NCBI GenBank assembly: GCA_022648685.1
Contig: JALCMW010000004.1
Coordinates: 1-64,000, forward strand
Direction of reading: 5' to 3'
From: Bacteroidales bacterium
GTDB lineage: Bacteria > Bacteroidota > Bacteroidia > Bacteroidales > UBA932
Length of the DNA: 64,000 nt
The position numbers were made by a program, and so were the translations under genes. This document shows, piece by piece, positions 19,684 to 27,353 of this stretch; the first letter of the stretch is position 1, and each line of letters opens with the position of its first letter. The notes under the pieces were generated by a model. That model saw only the letters and a list, made by a program, of their open reading frames with translations. It had not been told where the DNA came from and ran no database searches.

Positions 19684-19762
19684 ATTCGTTAGAATTCATT
19701 CTCGCACTTAACAAGAATTACACCTGGTCCTGCAGGGATTGCACGACCAGGTTTCTTTTTTT
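19684..19762 (+). ncRNA. Candidate small RNA ending in an orphan terminator
   Basis: A clear intrinsic terminator, ACCTGGTC (19722-19729), a 15-base loop, GACCAGGT (19745-19752) and a T-rich tract, points rightwards, yet no plus-strand gene precedes it for over 14 kb: the upstream neighbours all run leftwards. A promoter-like array, TTG (19647-19649), 19 bp, TA-N3-TTTG (19669-19677), would start a transcript near 19684 and give an RNA of about 75-80 nt. I do not recognise its family. The 5' end is a guess; the terminator is well supported. Confidence 0.4.
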
Positions 19763-19920
19763 ATAATCCTATCCGGGACGCAGGAACCGTCAAGGATGAC
19801 TTTCTGCCATTTTTTCATTTCCATACCGGAATTCTTAAAAAAGAATCGGAAAAGCTTCAGGTGGATGACCGGTCAATCGACGTTGTATTTGCACATTAAA
19901 CAGTATTGACAGAAAAATAT

Positions 19921-19928
19921 TATATTTG
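19921..19928 (+). promoter_or_regulatory. -7 box of sdaA
   Basis: TATATTTG is a perfect TAnnTTTG element 42 bp before the sdaA ATG. The -33 partner is weak (TTA at about 22 bp; a TTG only 12 bp away). Confidence 0.45.
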
Positions 19929-19970
19929 ACACTCCGAAACAGGAACTTTTGTCAAAGTCGAATCAATAAC

Positions 19971-21197
19971 ATGAAATCTCTCAAGGAATTATACAGAATA
20001 GGGAAAGGGCCTTCAAGCAGTCACACCATAGGGCCTCAAAAAGCGGCACAGCTATTCGCAGGTGAACACCCCGACGCTGCAGCTTTCGAAGTAACGCTAT
20101 ATGGAAGCCTTGCAGCTACCGGAAAAGGTCATATGACCGACATTGCAATCAAAGAAGTGCTGGAGCCTATCGCCCCGGTAACTATCATATGGCAACCTGG
20201 CATATTTCTTCCTTTCCATCCCAACGGAATGAAGTTCAAAGCCATGGACAAGACCAAACATCCGGAGGAAAGAAACTGTGATGGATGGACCGTATATAGC
20301 ATCGGAGGCGGAGCCCTTTCAGACGGAAGTCCGGAAACCGGGAGATTCTCGTCACCGGAGATATACGGAATGAATACTCTGTCCAAAATACTTGCATGGT
20401 GCGATAAATACGGGAAAAGCTATTGGGAATATGTGGAAGAATGCGAAGAATCGGATATCTGGGATTATCTCTCTGAAGTCTGGAGAGCCATGAAGGAATC
20501 TGTAGAAAGGGGATTGAATCACGAAGGAGTGTTACCGGGACCTCTCAATCTTCCGCGTAAAGCTCCCATATATTACGTAAAGGCATCGGGGTATAAACAA
20601 ACTCTGCAGACAAGAGGCCTTGTTTATGCTTATGCGCTTGCTGTGAGCGAAGAAAACGCATCGGGAGGAACAGTAGTGACGGCACCTACCTGCGGATCAA
20701 GCGGAGTGCTGCCCGCCATTCTGTATCATCTGGGCAAAGGACACAACTTCAGCGAAATACGTATCCTGCATGCAATAGCTACAGCCGGGATATTCGGAAA
20801 CATAGTCAAACAGAACGCATCGATCTCGGGGGCGGAAGTAGGCTGCCAGGGAGAAGTAGGGGTGGCATGCGCCATGGCTGCCGCCGCCGCGAATCAGCTT
20901 TTCGGCGGCAGTCCGTCACAAATCGAATATGCCGCCGAGATGGGTCTGGAACATCACCTCGGAATGACCTGCGATCCCGTATGCGGACTGGTGCAGATCC
21001 CATGCATAGAAAGAAACGCATTTGCAGCTACAAGGGCTCTGGATGCCAATCTATATGCAGCTTTTTCCGACGGCAGGCACCGGGTGTCTTTCGACCATGT
21101 CGTCAAAGTAATGAAACAGACAGGACACGACATCCCTTCACTTTACAAGGAAACGGCCACCGGAGGACTTGCAAAAGAATATGAGGAAGATAAATAA
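19971..21197 (+). CDS. sdaA: L-serine ammonia-lyase (iron-sulfur L-serine dehydratase)
   Basis: I start at the ATG at 19971 (408 residues); an upstream TTG start overlaps the promoter box. The enzyme deaminates L-serine to pyruvate and ammonia using a 4Fe-4S cluster. The beta-type domain comes first (GPSSSHTIGPQKAAQ), then the alpha domain with TAPTCGSSGVLPAIL, GAEVGCQGEVGVACAMAAAA and CDPVCGLVQIPCIERN, which supply the cluster cysteines. It is a single-chain form, a little shorter than the enterobacterial one. Its gene is alone, facing the SGNH gene. With glyA and ppdK in this window, it fits pyruvate supply from amino acids. Confidence 0.95.
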   Translation: MKSLKELYRIGKGPSSSHTIGPQKAAQLFAGEHPDAAAFEVTLYGSLAATGKGHMTDIAIKEVLEPIAPVTIIWQPGIFLPFHPNGMKFKAMDKTKHPEERNCDGWTVYSIGGGALSDGSPETGRFSSPEIYGMNTLSKILAWCDKYGKSYWEYVEECEESDIWDYLSEVWRAMKESVERGLNHEGVLPGPLNLPRKAPIYYVKASGYKQTLQTRGLVYAYALAVSEENASGGTVVTAPTCGSSGVLPAILYHLGKGHNFSEIRILHAIATAGIFGNIVKQNASISGAEVGCQGEVGVACAMAAAAANQLFGGSPSQIEYAAEMGLEHHLGMTCDPVCGLVQIPCIERNAFAATRALDANLYAAFSDGRHRVSFDHVVKVMKQTGHDIPSLYKETATGGLAKEYEEDK

Positions 21198-21243
21198 TCC
21201 GGAACTGCCTTTATAAAAAGAGCAAGAAAGCCGGCTTTTCCAA

Positions 21244-21927
21244 TCAATCGGCCAGCACTTTCTTCAGGACGGGATCTATTATGCTTTCCATTAATTTATA
21301 ACCTGCCGGAACGGGATGTACTCCGTCTTTGGTATATACAGGATTCAATCCGCCGTCAGGCATTGCCATCGAATCATAATAATTGACATATATCAGATTT
21401 TCTTTCCGGGCATAAGCACTGATCATATTATTCAGTTCCTTGATTTCCATTGCCGGTTTCAGTTCGGGACGCCATCCGAATTTTTCTGAAGGCAACACCG
21501 AACACAAAACGGGCACTATCCCGTTGGCTTTCGCCAATTCGGCCATGGAAATGATATTGTCCAATATATGCTCACTGGATATATATCCGTTGTTTCTGGC
21601 AAGGTCGTTGGTCCCTGCAAGTATGACGGCTACTTTCGGATGCAGATCTATCACGTCCGGTCTGAACCTCACAAGCATCTGAGAACTTACCTGTCCGCTT
21701 ATGCCACGCCCGGCATAATTGTGATTGTTGAAATAATCAGGATCGAACTTATACCATAATTCTGTAATGGAATTTCCCATGAAAACGACAGACGGGGCTT
21801 TAGTCAAAAGGCTGTCCGCTTTCCGGTATTTTCCGAAATCGGCCCAATCGTTATTCTGGGCAGTCATAATAAAGGCTCCTGCAAAAAAGGCAGTCATAAT
21901 CAAAACAAACTTTTTCATATTACTCAT
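21244..21927 (-). CDS. Secreted SGNH/GDSL-type esterase
   Basis: A 227-residue exported hydrolase. The SGNH blocks are all present: VVFMGNSITELW (catalytic Ser), GRGISGQ (oxyanion Gly), ILAGTNDLA (Asn) and DGVHPVPAGYKLME (Asp/His). It would cleave an ester, often an acetyl group on a carbohydrate. The signal peptide starts best at the second Met (21918, MKKFVLIMTAFFAGAF); the first Met at 21927 adds three residues. It lies 12 bp downstream of the DUF4886 gene, a more distant SGNH-like relative, so the two are probably co-expressed. Confidence 0.88.
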   Translation of the reverse strand: MSNMKKFVLIMTAFFAGAFIMTAQNNDWADFGKYRKADSLLTKAPSVVFMGNSITELWYKFDPDYFNNHNYAGRGISGQVSSQMLVRFRPDVIDLHPKVAVILAGTNDLARNNGYISSEHILDNIISMAELAKANGIVPVLCSVLPSEKFGWRPELKPAMEIKELNNMISAYARKENLIYVNYYDSMAMPDGGLNPVYTKDGVHPVPAGYKLMESIIDPVLKKVLAD

Positions 21928-21939
21928 AATTTACAATCG

Positions 21940-22833
21940 TTATTTCACATTATCGGCCGCAGCCTGCAATTTCACGTTTATCGCAGTTACCCTGAAAGGA
22001 TGCCGCACGGCTGCATGAGCGGCTTTCTGTGCCACTTCTTTGCGATCGGCCGGCAGGCCGGCAGGCGAATAAGGGTTACCGGCTATGCTTTTGCCGAAAA
22101 TCTTCTCGCACCAAGTGCAGGCAGCAGTATAACGTCCGACACTCTTGTCCAGGTGATACCCGTCCCTGTTCATGTGATCGCCGATAAACGATGTCCTGGC
22201 ATTCTGGATAGCCGTTCCGCAAGGAATGATTATATGTATTCCTACCAACTTGGCTGCACGTTTGTTTGCATCCAGAATGGCTTTGTACATTTTCATCTGA
22301 TCCCTGTCATAGTTGGAAAAAGCGGTCCGCGAGCAATCGGAAGCATAAGCCCAGGTCATAAACAACATAAACTTCGTCTTTCCGGACACACGGGCACGGA
22401 CATGAGATACAAGTTCCGGAAGATCCCTGGCGTAAGTCCCGTACTGACCGGAATAAGGGCTGGCCTGCTGGAAACTGACATAATCCCATTTCTCATCGGC
22501 AAGGACTTTGTCTATCGTGAAATGATCATACGTCGTTTTCTTCCCGTCCACGATCTTACGGTAGGAATAATCGGCTATATCGCCACGGATATTTTTCACG
22601 TGCCTTGCCAGGGAACAGCCTCCTATATACATATTGCCGACAATGACATTTATACCTTCCGCCTTGGCAAGTTCATAAAAGTTCTGCTCGATGGCATCAA
22701 CGGAAAAACTGTTTCCTATGGCAAGTATACGTACCGTTTTTTGGGGCCTGCGGGCATACGAGATGTTACCACCCGGCAAGGACACCGAAATTAAGGCAAT
22801 AAGAAAAGCGATTATTAATCTTCTGAATTTCAT
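21940..22833 (-). CDS. Secreted DUF4886 (SGNH-like) protein
   Basis: A 297-residue exported protein with a signal peptide to about residue 27. It opens its domain with RILAIGNSFSVDAIEQNF, the DUF4886 form of the SGNH nucleophile block (Ser in GNSFS), and closes it with MNRDGYHLDKSVGRYTAA (Asp/His). FQQASPYSG and TWAYASD are also typical of the family. It is probably an esterase on glycan or surface polymers; no member-specific substrate can be read off. It is the first gene of the pair with the SGNH esterase downstream. Confidence 0.8.
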   Translation of the reverse strand: MKFRRLIIAFLIALISVSLPGGNISYARRPQKTVRILAIGNSFSVDAIEQNFYELAKAEGINVIVGNMYIGGCSLARHVKNIRGDIADYSYRKIVDGKKTTYDHFTIDKVLADEKWDYVSFQQASPYSGQYGTYARDLPELVSHVRARVSGKTKFMLFMTWAYASDCSRTAFSNYDRDQMKMYKAILDANKRAAKLVGIHIIIPCGTAIQNARTSFIGDHMNRDGYHLDKSVGRYTAACTWCEKIFGKSIAGNPYSPAGLPADRKEVAQKAAHAAVRHPFRVTAINVKLQAAADNVK

Positions 22834-22917
22834 GATATTAATTATTTGGCCGATTGATCATTATTTCACAGTGTTCTTAAACTTATGGCAAATATCAATA
22901 TTTTTTACGGAAAACCA

Positions 22918-22947
22918 TTGTGGAATTAAATTTAGATTGTATATTTG
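22918..22947 (+). promoter_or_regulatory. Consensus Bacteroidota promoter of the tRNA gene
   Basis: TTG (22918-22920), 19 bp, TATATTTG (22940-22947): a perfect -33/-7 pair, 36 bp before the tRNA 5' end. Confidence 0.75.
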
Positions 22948-22983
22948 CAATCCCGTTGAGGAAATTTTCCGCAATCGGATTTC

Positions 22984-23058
22984 GGGAGCATAGCTCAGCT
23001 GGTTTAGAGCATCTGCCCTACAAGCAGAGGGTCGGGGGTCCGAATCCCTCTACTCCCA
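22984..23058 (+). tRNA. tRNA-Val(UAC), with unusual base changes
   Basis: The cloverleaf is clear: acceptor GGGAGCA/TACTCCC, D-arm GCTC-AGCTGGTTTA-GAGC, anticodon stem TCTGC/GCAGA with loop CCTACAA (anticodon UAC), variable GGGTC, T-stem GGGGG/CCCTC with loop TCCGAAT, discriminator A. CCA is not encoded. Three positions are abnormal: base 33 is C instead of the invariant U, base 55 is C instead of U (no pseudouridine 55 possible), and pair 6-67 is C-A. All are transitions from the expected sequence. It has its own promoter and terminator. It may be a decaying or specialised copy; a normal tRNA-Val(UAC) elsewhere would be expected. Confidence 0.85.
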
Positions 23059-23064
23059 CTCCTT

Positions 23065-23098
23065 AAAAAGGCTTTACAAATAATTGTAAAGCCTTTTT
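23065..23098 (+). terminator. Intrinsic terminator of the tRNA gene
   Basis: A 15-bp perfect stem, AAAAAGGCTTTACAA / TTGTAAAGCCTTTTT, with loop ATAA, running into a T-tract. It begins 7 bp after the tRNA. The A/T symmetry could also let it work leftwards for the methyltransferase gene that ends at 23213. Confidence 0.92.
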
Positions 23099-23212
23099 TC
23101 ATATTTTTCTTTCTTCCTTCTTTTCGTATCTTTTTTCATATTCAGGTTTCTTGTTCATGAAATCCAGCCATGGAAGAATGCATCAAATGTCCTCCGTACA
23201 ATACAAACTATT

Positions 23213-24001
23213 TCAATTCAACGCTGTGATGTAAAAGCAAGCTGTAGACATATAATTCCGCAAATAGGGAATATGGCAAAAAAAGCCGCATAATTTGACA
23301 GGATGCAGATGGAATTTGACTTCATAATGTGGATTTATGAACCACAGAGTTCTGTCTACTATGTTGTACCCCGTCTTCCTGCATAATTTTTCAAAAGATT
23401 CCACAGTCATCTTCGATCTTTTGATACTCATCAATTCATCGACATGGGAAGATTCCTCCCCGAAAGTTCTAAGATATGTCCTGTAGATGCTTTGCGGAAA
23501 CAAATGCACGAACGGTACCTTGGAACAGATTCTGCTCTTACATGTCTGCTGATGGCCGCCGAAAGGCATCTGCCATGCAGGGAACCCCCAGAAGACGATC
23601 CCGTCTTTTTTCATGAACATTTTCACATTGGAAAAGAAATCTTCTTTGAATCCGGGTTCTATATGTTCAATGACATCATGGATCAATATTATATCGAACG
23701 AGCCGGCATCTGAATCCGGGCGTATCTGGAGGAAATCGCAGCAGAAAAAGTCCCCGTACACTTCCTTTTTCCCAAAAAACAATTTCGCATTCGATATTTT
23801 GCTTTTCGATATATCAACTCCGCAAACATAACAGCCAAGCTCTGCAAACGGAAGCAAGTTTCCTCCTTCGCCGCAGCCTATTTCCAGAATCCGGCTGCTT
23901 TTGTCTATCTTTTTGAATTTCCGTATATAATCAAGATAATAAGATCTTGATGTTGTGGACAGTTCTTTGAAATACTGTTCTTTGTTTATATATCTACTCA
24001 T
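23213..24001 (-). CDS. Class I SAM-dependent methyltransferase
   Basis: A 262-residue protein with the Rossmann methyltransferase motifs: motif I ILEIGCGEGGNLLPFAELG (about 38-56), the acidic end of strand 2 in GVDISKSKI, CDFLQI, and motif IV FDIILIHDVIEHIE (about 103-116). The layout is that of the Methyltransf_11/23 group, whose members modify small molecules, lipids or sugars. The C-terminal third is rich in aromatic residues and Cys and matches nothing I know. It faces the E2-type acyltransferase gene across a 145-bp promoter region; the substrate is unknown. Confidence 0.85.
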   Translation of the reverse strand: MSRYINKEQYFKELSTTSRSYYLDYIRKFKKIDKSSRILEIGCGEGGNLLPFAELGCYVCGVDISKSKISNAKLFFGKKEVYGDFFCCDFLQIRPDSDAGSFDIILIHDVIEHIEPGFKEDFFSNVKMFMKKDGIVFWGFPAWQMPFGGHQQTCKSRICSKVPFVHLFPQSIYRTYLRTFGEESSHVDELMSIKRSKMTVESFEKLCRKTGYNIVDRTLWFINPHYEVKFHLHPVKLCGFFCHIPYLRNYMSTACFYITALN

Positions 24002-24082
24002 TTGAAACTTCTGAATGATATCTCGATTGCGGAAGAAAGTCTATGTAAAATAAAAAAGTTTAATATTAATAATCAGTTATTA

Positions 24083-24113
24083 TTATATTTGGCCAATAAC
24101 CAAACAAATATAA
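24083..24113. promoter_or_regulatory. Two facing -7 boxes inside an inverted repeat
   Basis: TTATATTTG (24083-24091) and CAAATATAA (24105-24113) form 9-bp perfect arms. The left arm holds TATATTTG reading right (to the acyltransferase), and the right arm holds TATATTTG reading left (to the methyltransferase). Between them TTTGG-N7-CCAAA makes an inner dyad. The two transcripts would start almost on top of each other and overlap. Confidence 0.45.
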
Positions 24114-24146
24114 AGATTATATTAGTCATATTAATCAGATTGGTTC

Positions 24147-24944
24147 ATGAAAAATTATAAAACACAGAAATTTCCGGATTCGAGGATAGCAAGCATCGAT
24201 ATCTGCGAGGTAGGCAAGCAAAAGAAACATCATATAACGGCATTGATTGAAGCCGATGTCACGGACAGCCGGAAAAAGATCAAAGAATACAACAGGACCC
24301 ATAAAGACAAGATATCATTCAATTCATGGCTTATAAGCACGATAGCAGGCTGCATCAAAAAATATGAAGCCGCAGCCGCATATCTGTACGGTAAACGCAG
24401 ATTAATGATCTTCGATGATATCAATGTTTCAATCATTGTGGAAAAAGATCTGGGAGGGACTAGAGTACCGATACCTCTGGTAATCGAAAAAGCTGACAAA
24501 ATAGGCATGGCGGCTATAAATTCACAAATCAACGAAGCAAAAGACAAGGAATTCAAGGAAACAGATATCACGCTTCATGAGAAAGCCGGCAGGATTGAAA
24601 GATTATATTACTCGATGCCCGGATGCGTGAGAAGAGCTTTCTGGAAGTTCCTGTTGAAGCATCCTAAAACAGCATACGGAAAAATGGGTAACGTCACTTT
24701 CACATCAATCGGAATGATGGGCAAAGTAAACGGATGGTTCATCCCCATAGCCGTTCACCCGATATGTTTCGGCATAAGTTCCATAATAAAGAAACCATAT
24801 GTCGCACACGACGCAATCGAAATACGGGAAATACTCAACATGAGCATACTCATAGACCACGATGTGATAGACGGAGCACCTATGGCCAGATTCATCAATG
24901 AACTGAATAACAGCATCGAAACCGGATCCGGTATAGAAATGTAA
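24147..24944 (+). CDS. Stand-alone E2/CAT-type acyltransferase without a lipoyl domain
   Basis: A 265-residue protein that spans only the catalytic domain of 2-oxo acid dehydrogenase E2 / chloramphenicol acetyltransferase-like enzymes. The active-site motif is intact near the C-terminus: LIDHDVIDGAPMARF with His and Asp of HxxxDG. 'TFTSIGMMG...FIPIAVHPICFGISSI' matches the preceding E2 strand. No lipoyl or E1/E3-binding domain precedes it, so it is not a normal dehydrogenase core; it probably moves an acyl group from CoA to an unknown acceptor. It lies just upstream of the MarR-Hdr operon but has its own promoter, and the MarR promoter lies between them. Confidence 0.75.
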   Translation: MKNYKTQKFPDSRIASIDICEVGKQKKHHITALIEADVTDSRKKIKEYNRTHKDKISFNSWLISTIAGCIKKYEAAAAYLYGKRRLMIFDDINVSIIVEKDLGGTRVPIPLVIEKADKIGMAAINSQINEAKDKEFKETDITLHEKAGRIERLYYSMPGCVRRAFWKFLLKHPKTAYGKMGNVTFTSIGMMGKVNGWFIPIAVHPICFGISSIIKKPYVAHDAIEIREILNMSILIDHDVIDGAPMARFINELNNSIETGSGIEM

Positions 24945-25002
24945 TCAAAATCTAAGGGACAGTCAACGAAGAGCCGTGCTATAAACGGCGAAACTCCCCC
25001 TA

Positions 25003-25035
25003 TTTGCATATTTAAAATAAAAAACGTTATCTTTG
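25003..25035 (+). promoter_or_regulatory. Consensus promoter of the marR-hdr operon
   Basis: TTTG (25003-25006), 21 bp, TATCTTTG (25028-25035): a near-perfect Bacteroidota promoter, 35 bp before the MarR ATG. Confidence 0.75.
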
Positions 25036-25045
25036 GCATCGATTA

Positions 25046-25065
25046 ATAGTATGATATTTTACTAT
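25046..25065. promoter_or_regulatory. Probable MarR operator
   Basis: ATAGTA-N8-TACTAT: a 20-bp perfect dyad, the size of MarR-family sites, lying between the predicted transcription start and the MarR ATG at 25071. This is where a self-repressing MarR would bind. Confidence 0.55.
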
Positions 25066-25070
25066 AACAC

Positions 25071-25565
25071 ATGATACTTAATAAACAGGTTGGAGTATTT
25101 TTGAATTTGGTTCACAACAAATTCAAGCAATATGTAACGGAGATCTTCCACAGCCAGGGGTTCAACATCACTCCGGAACAATTTCTCGTCATGGACACAT
25201 TATGGGACGAAGGCGTCCTGTCCCAGCAGCAGATAGCCGACATAATGATAAAGGACAAGAATTCGGTAGTGAAACTTATCGACGGGCTTGAGGAAAGGAA
25301 TCTGGTAAAACGGATAAGCAATCCTTCCGACAGAAGACAGAACCTTATCCAGGTGACGCAATATGCGAAAGACATCCAGGACGAAGTGACAGACCTGGCC
25401 ATGAACGCCGTGAACTTCATAATCAACGGGATACCTAAAAGCCAGTTGTACACATTCCTGCGCGTGCTATCAAAAATGGGGGAAAACATGAACAAAGATG
25501 TAAATCTCATGGATATGGCAAAGAAGTTCCCGACGAACAAAGCAAACGGAAAAACAAAAGAATGA
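25071..25565 (+). CDS. MarR-family transcriptional regulator
   Basis: A 164-residue winged-helix regulator. The helix-turn-helix is VLSQQQIADIMIKDKNSVVKLIDGLEERNLVKR (about 48-80), followed by the wing ISNPSDRRQNLIQVT, the classic MarR pattern with the DRR tip. Its N- and C-terminal helices form the dimer interface. The gene is 24 bp upstream of the HdrC-like gene and shares its promoter, so it very likely controls the redox operon and itself through the dyad at 25046-25065. The inducing ligand is unknown; a redox or phenolic signal would be usual for the family. Confidence 0.9.
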   Translation: MILNKQVGVFLNLVHNKFKQYVTEIFHSQGFNITPEQFLVMDTLWDEGVLSQQQIADIMIKDKNSVVKLIDGLEERNLVKRISNPSDRRQNLIQVTQYAKDIQDEVTDLAMNAVNFIINGIPKSQLYTFLRVLSKMGENMNKDVNLMDMAKKFPTNKANGKTKE

Positions 25566-25589
25566 CAAATCATCTGATAAATACTCGAT

Positions 25590-26285
25590 ATGGGGAAATT
25601 ATATGAAAGGCTGAAACTGGATTACAGATTCCGAGAAGGCTTCAATTCATGTATCAACTGCGGAACCTGCACTGCCATCTGCCCTGCCGCCGAATTTTAC
25701 AAATACGACCCGAGGCTGATAGTCAATACGGTACAAAGTCAGGATGACGACGAAATAGAAAAGCTGCTGAAAAGCGATACCATATGGTACTGCGGAGAAT
25801 GCATGAGCTGCATGACCAGATGTCCGAGAAAGAATGCACCGGGACTGATAGTCATGGCATTACGGAATCTCTCAATAGAAATGGGCTATTACATGGAGTC
25901 GGAAAAGGGCAGACAACAATATGTCCTCACCAAAGACTTGTGCGGCAGCATATTGAAATACGGATACTGCGTATATCCGAGAACATTCAAATACGAAACG
26001 CACAAGGAAGCCGGAAAAGTATGGAAATGGGAAGAAGAACACCTTGACGATGTATATGAAAGGCTTCATGCAAACCTTGACAAAAACGGCCCGGGAGCCA
26101 TAAGGAAAATTCCGAAGGAAGATCTTGACGATGTAAAAAGAATTTTCGATGTATCGGGAGGGACATCGAGAATGCAGCAAGTCGAAGAAGACGGACTGGA
26201 AAAAGCCGGAGAATTGGGACTGACAGAGGAAGAATATTCTGAGAAGGTAAATACGGAATGCAAAATAGATCACTTTAACCACTAG
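25590..26285 (+). CDS. HdrC-like iron-sulfur protein
   Basis: A 231-residue cytoplasmic protein with two ferredoxin-type 4Fe-4S motifs: CINCGTCTAICPAAEF (about 20-35) and CGECMSCMTRCPRK (about 69-82), followed by the helix LIVMALRNLSIEMGYY. This is the layout of heterodisulfide reductase subunit C, which wires HdrA to HdrB. The acidic C-terminal 100 residues (many Glu, Asp and Lys) are longer than in methanogen HdrC. It precedes the HdrB-like gene by 3 bp, in the usual C-B-A order. Confidence 0.88.
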   Translation: MGKLYERLKLDYRFREGFNSCINCGTCTAICPAAEFYKYDPRLIVNTVQSQDDDEIEKLLKSDTIWYCGECMSCMTRCPRKNAPGLIVMALRNLSIEMGYYMESEKGRQQYVLTKDLCGSILKYGYCVYPRTFKYETHKEAGKVWKWEEEHLDDVYERLHANLDKNGPGAIRKIPKEDLDDVKRIFDVSGGTSRMQQVEEDGLEKAGELGLTEEEYSEKVNTECKIDHFNH

Positions 26286-26288
26286 GAG

Positions 26289-27353
26289 ATGATATACGAA
26301 GGTAAAAAAAAGATATGGTCCGATTATCAGAAAGACATTCCCGATGATCATTATTTCTATGTGCGGAGCTGCATAAGGCAGACATTCTTCCCTGCATCGG
26401 AAGCCGCATTTCTGGAAATAACCAGAAACAGACTTGGAAAGGATGTATTCGAAACCGAACACCATACGACTTGCGGAGGAATAGCCTACCATTGCGATAC
26501 CATACCGCAGGAGACTTCGATGACGATAATAGCAAGACAGTTCGCACTCATGCACAAATACGGATACGAGAACTTCGTATGTTCCTGCGTAACCTCATTC
26601 GGCTTGTATTGCGAGACATTGGAAGCCTGGCGGGAATTTCCCGAACTGAAGGAAAAAATCGCCGAAAACCTTCTCAAGTCATGCGGCCTTGAATTTGCCG
26701 TACCTAAAGTACTAATACATTCCAGCGACCTGATTTACAAATACAGGAACCCTATTGCCGCCCTTGCAAAATTCAAGCTGGTCAACAAAAAGACGGGGAA
26801 ACCTCTCAGAGTAGTGGAACATATAGGATGCCATTATTCGAAAATGTTCCCGTCCAAGGGCGTCGGAGGAGCGGAATATCCTTATGTACTGATCGGCATG
26901 ATAGAAGCCTGGGGAGGAGAAATCATAGATTATCCCGAGAGAAGGCATTGCTGCGGCTTCGGCTTCAGGCAATATTTCGTGCAGGCAAACAGAGGATATT
27001 CGCTTGCAAATACAAATAAGAAATTCGAAAGCATGGAACCGTATAATCCGGATATGATAATCACCAACTGTCCGGGCTGCTCGTATTTCATGGACAAATG
27101 GCAATATGTAATTGCCGAAATGAACCACAAGACTTATGGAGAAGACGGGCATGGAATTCCTGTTTTCACTTATGAAGAAGTGGCCGGCCTTGTAATGGGC
27201 TACGATCCATGGGACCTGGGCCTTCAAACACATTTGGTCGGACCGGAACCGGTGCTCGACAAAATAGGCATACCATATGACAGCGACGCCAAATACAAAG
27301 GGGTGAACGGCAAGAATATAGGAAAACCGGAAGAAGTAGACTGCATCAAATGA
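26289..27353 (+). CDS. HdrB-like CCG-domain protein
   Basis: A 354-residue protein of the heterodisulfide reductase subunit B family, which in methanogens holds noncubane 4Fe-4S clusters that reduce a disulfide. The C-terminal CCG domain is complete: EHIGCHYSKMF, then RRHCCGFGFRQ, then TNCPGCSYF. The N-terminal copy looks degenerate: a single Cys in TTCGG where two are usual, with RSC and CSC around it. So one catalytic cluster is likely and the other doubtful. It overlaps the next gene by 4 bp (ATGA), which implies coupled translation. The physiological disulfide or other substrate is unknown. Confidence 0.85.
   Translation: MIYEGKKKIWSDYQKDIPDDHYFYVRSCIRQTFFPASEAAFLEITRNRLGKDVFETEHHTTCGGIAYHCDTIPQETSMTIIARQFALMHKYGYENFVCSCVTSFGLYCETLEAWREFPELKEKIAENLLKSCGLEFAVPKVLIHSSDLIYKYRNPIAALAKFKLVNKKTGKPLRVVEHIGCHYSKMFPSKGVGGAEYPYVLIGMIEAWGGEIIDYPERRHCCGFGFRQYFVQANRGYSLANTNKKFESMEPYNPDMIITNCPGCSYFMDKWQYVIAEMNHKTYGEDGHGIPVFTYEEVAGLVMGYDPWDLGLQTHLVGPEPVLDKIGIPYDSDAKYKGVNGKNIGKPEEVDCIK

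Larger units (their letters stand above)
19437..19970. other. 534-bp gene-free region between divergent genes
   Basis: I see no coding gene here. The part next to the GH125 gene (19437-19615) is A/T-rich with a small hairpin (ATGCC-aataaaa-GGCAT, near 19502-19518). The middle contains the orphan terminator and candidate RNA described separately. The right end holds the sdaA promoter. The 19765-19900 part shows no recognisable structure. Confidence 0.5.

Noticed and set aside
21229..21240. AAAGCCGGCTTT palindrome as a terminator between sdaA and the SGNH gene
   Set aside because: The dyad has no loop and no following T-tract of note.
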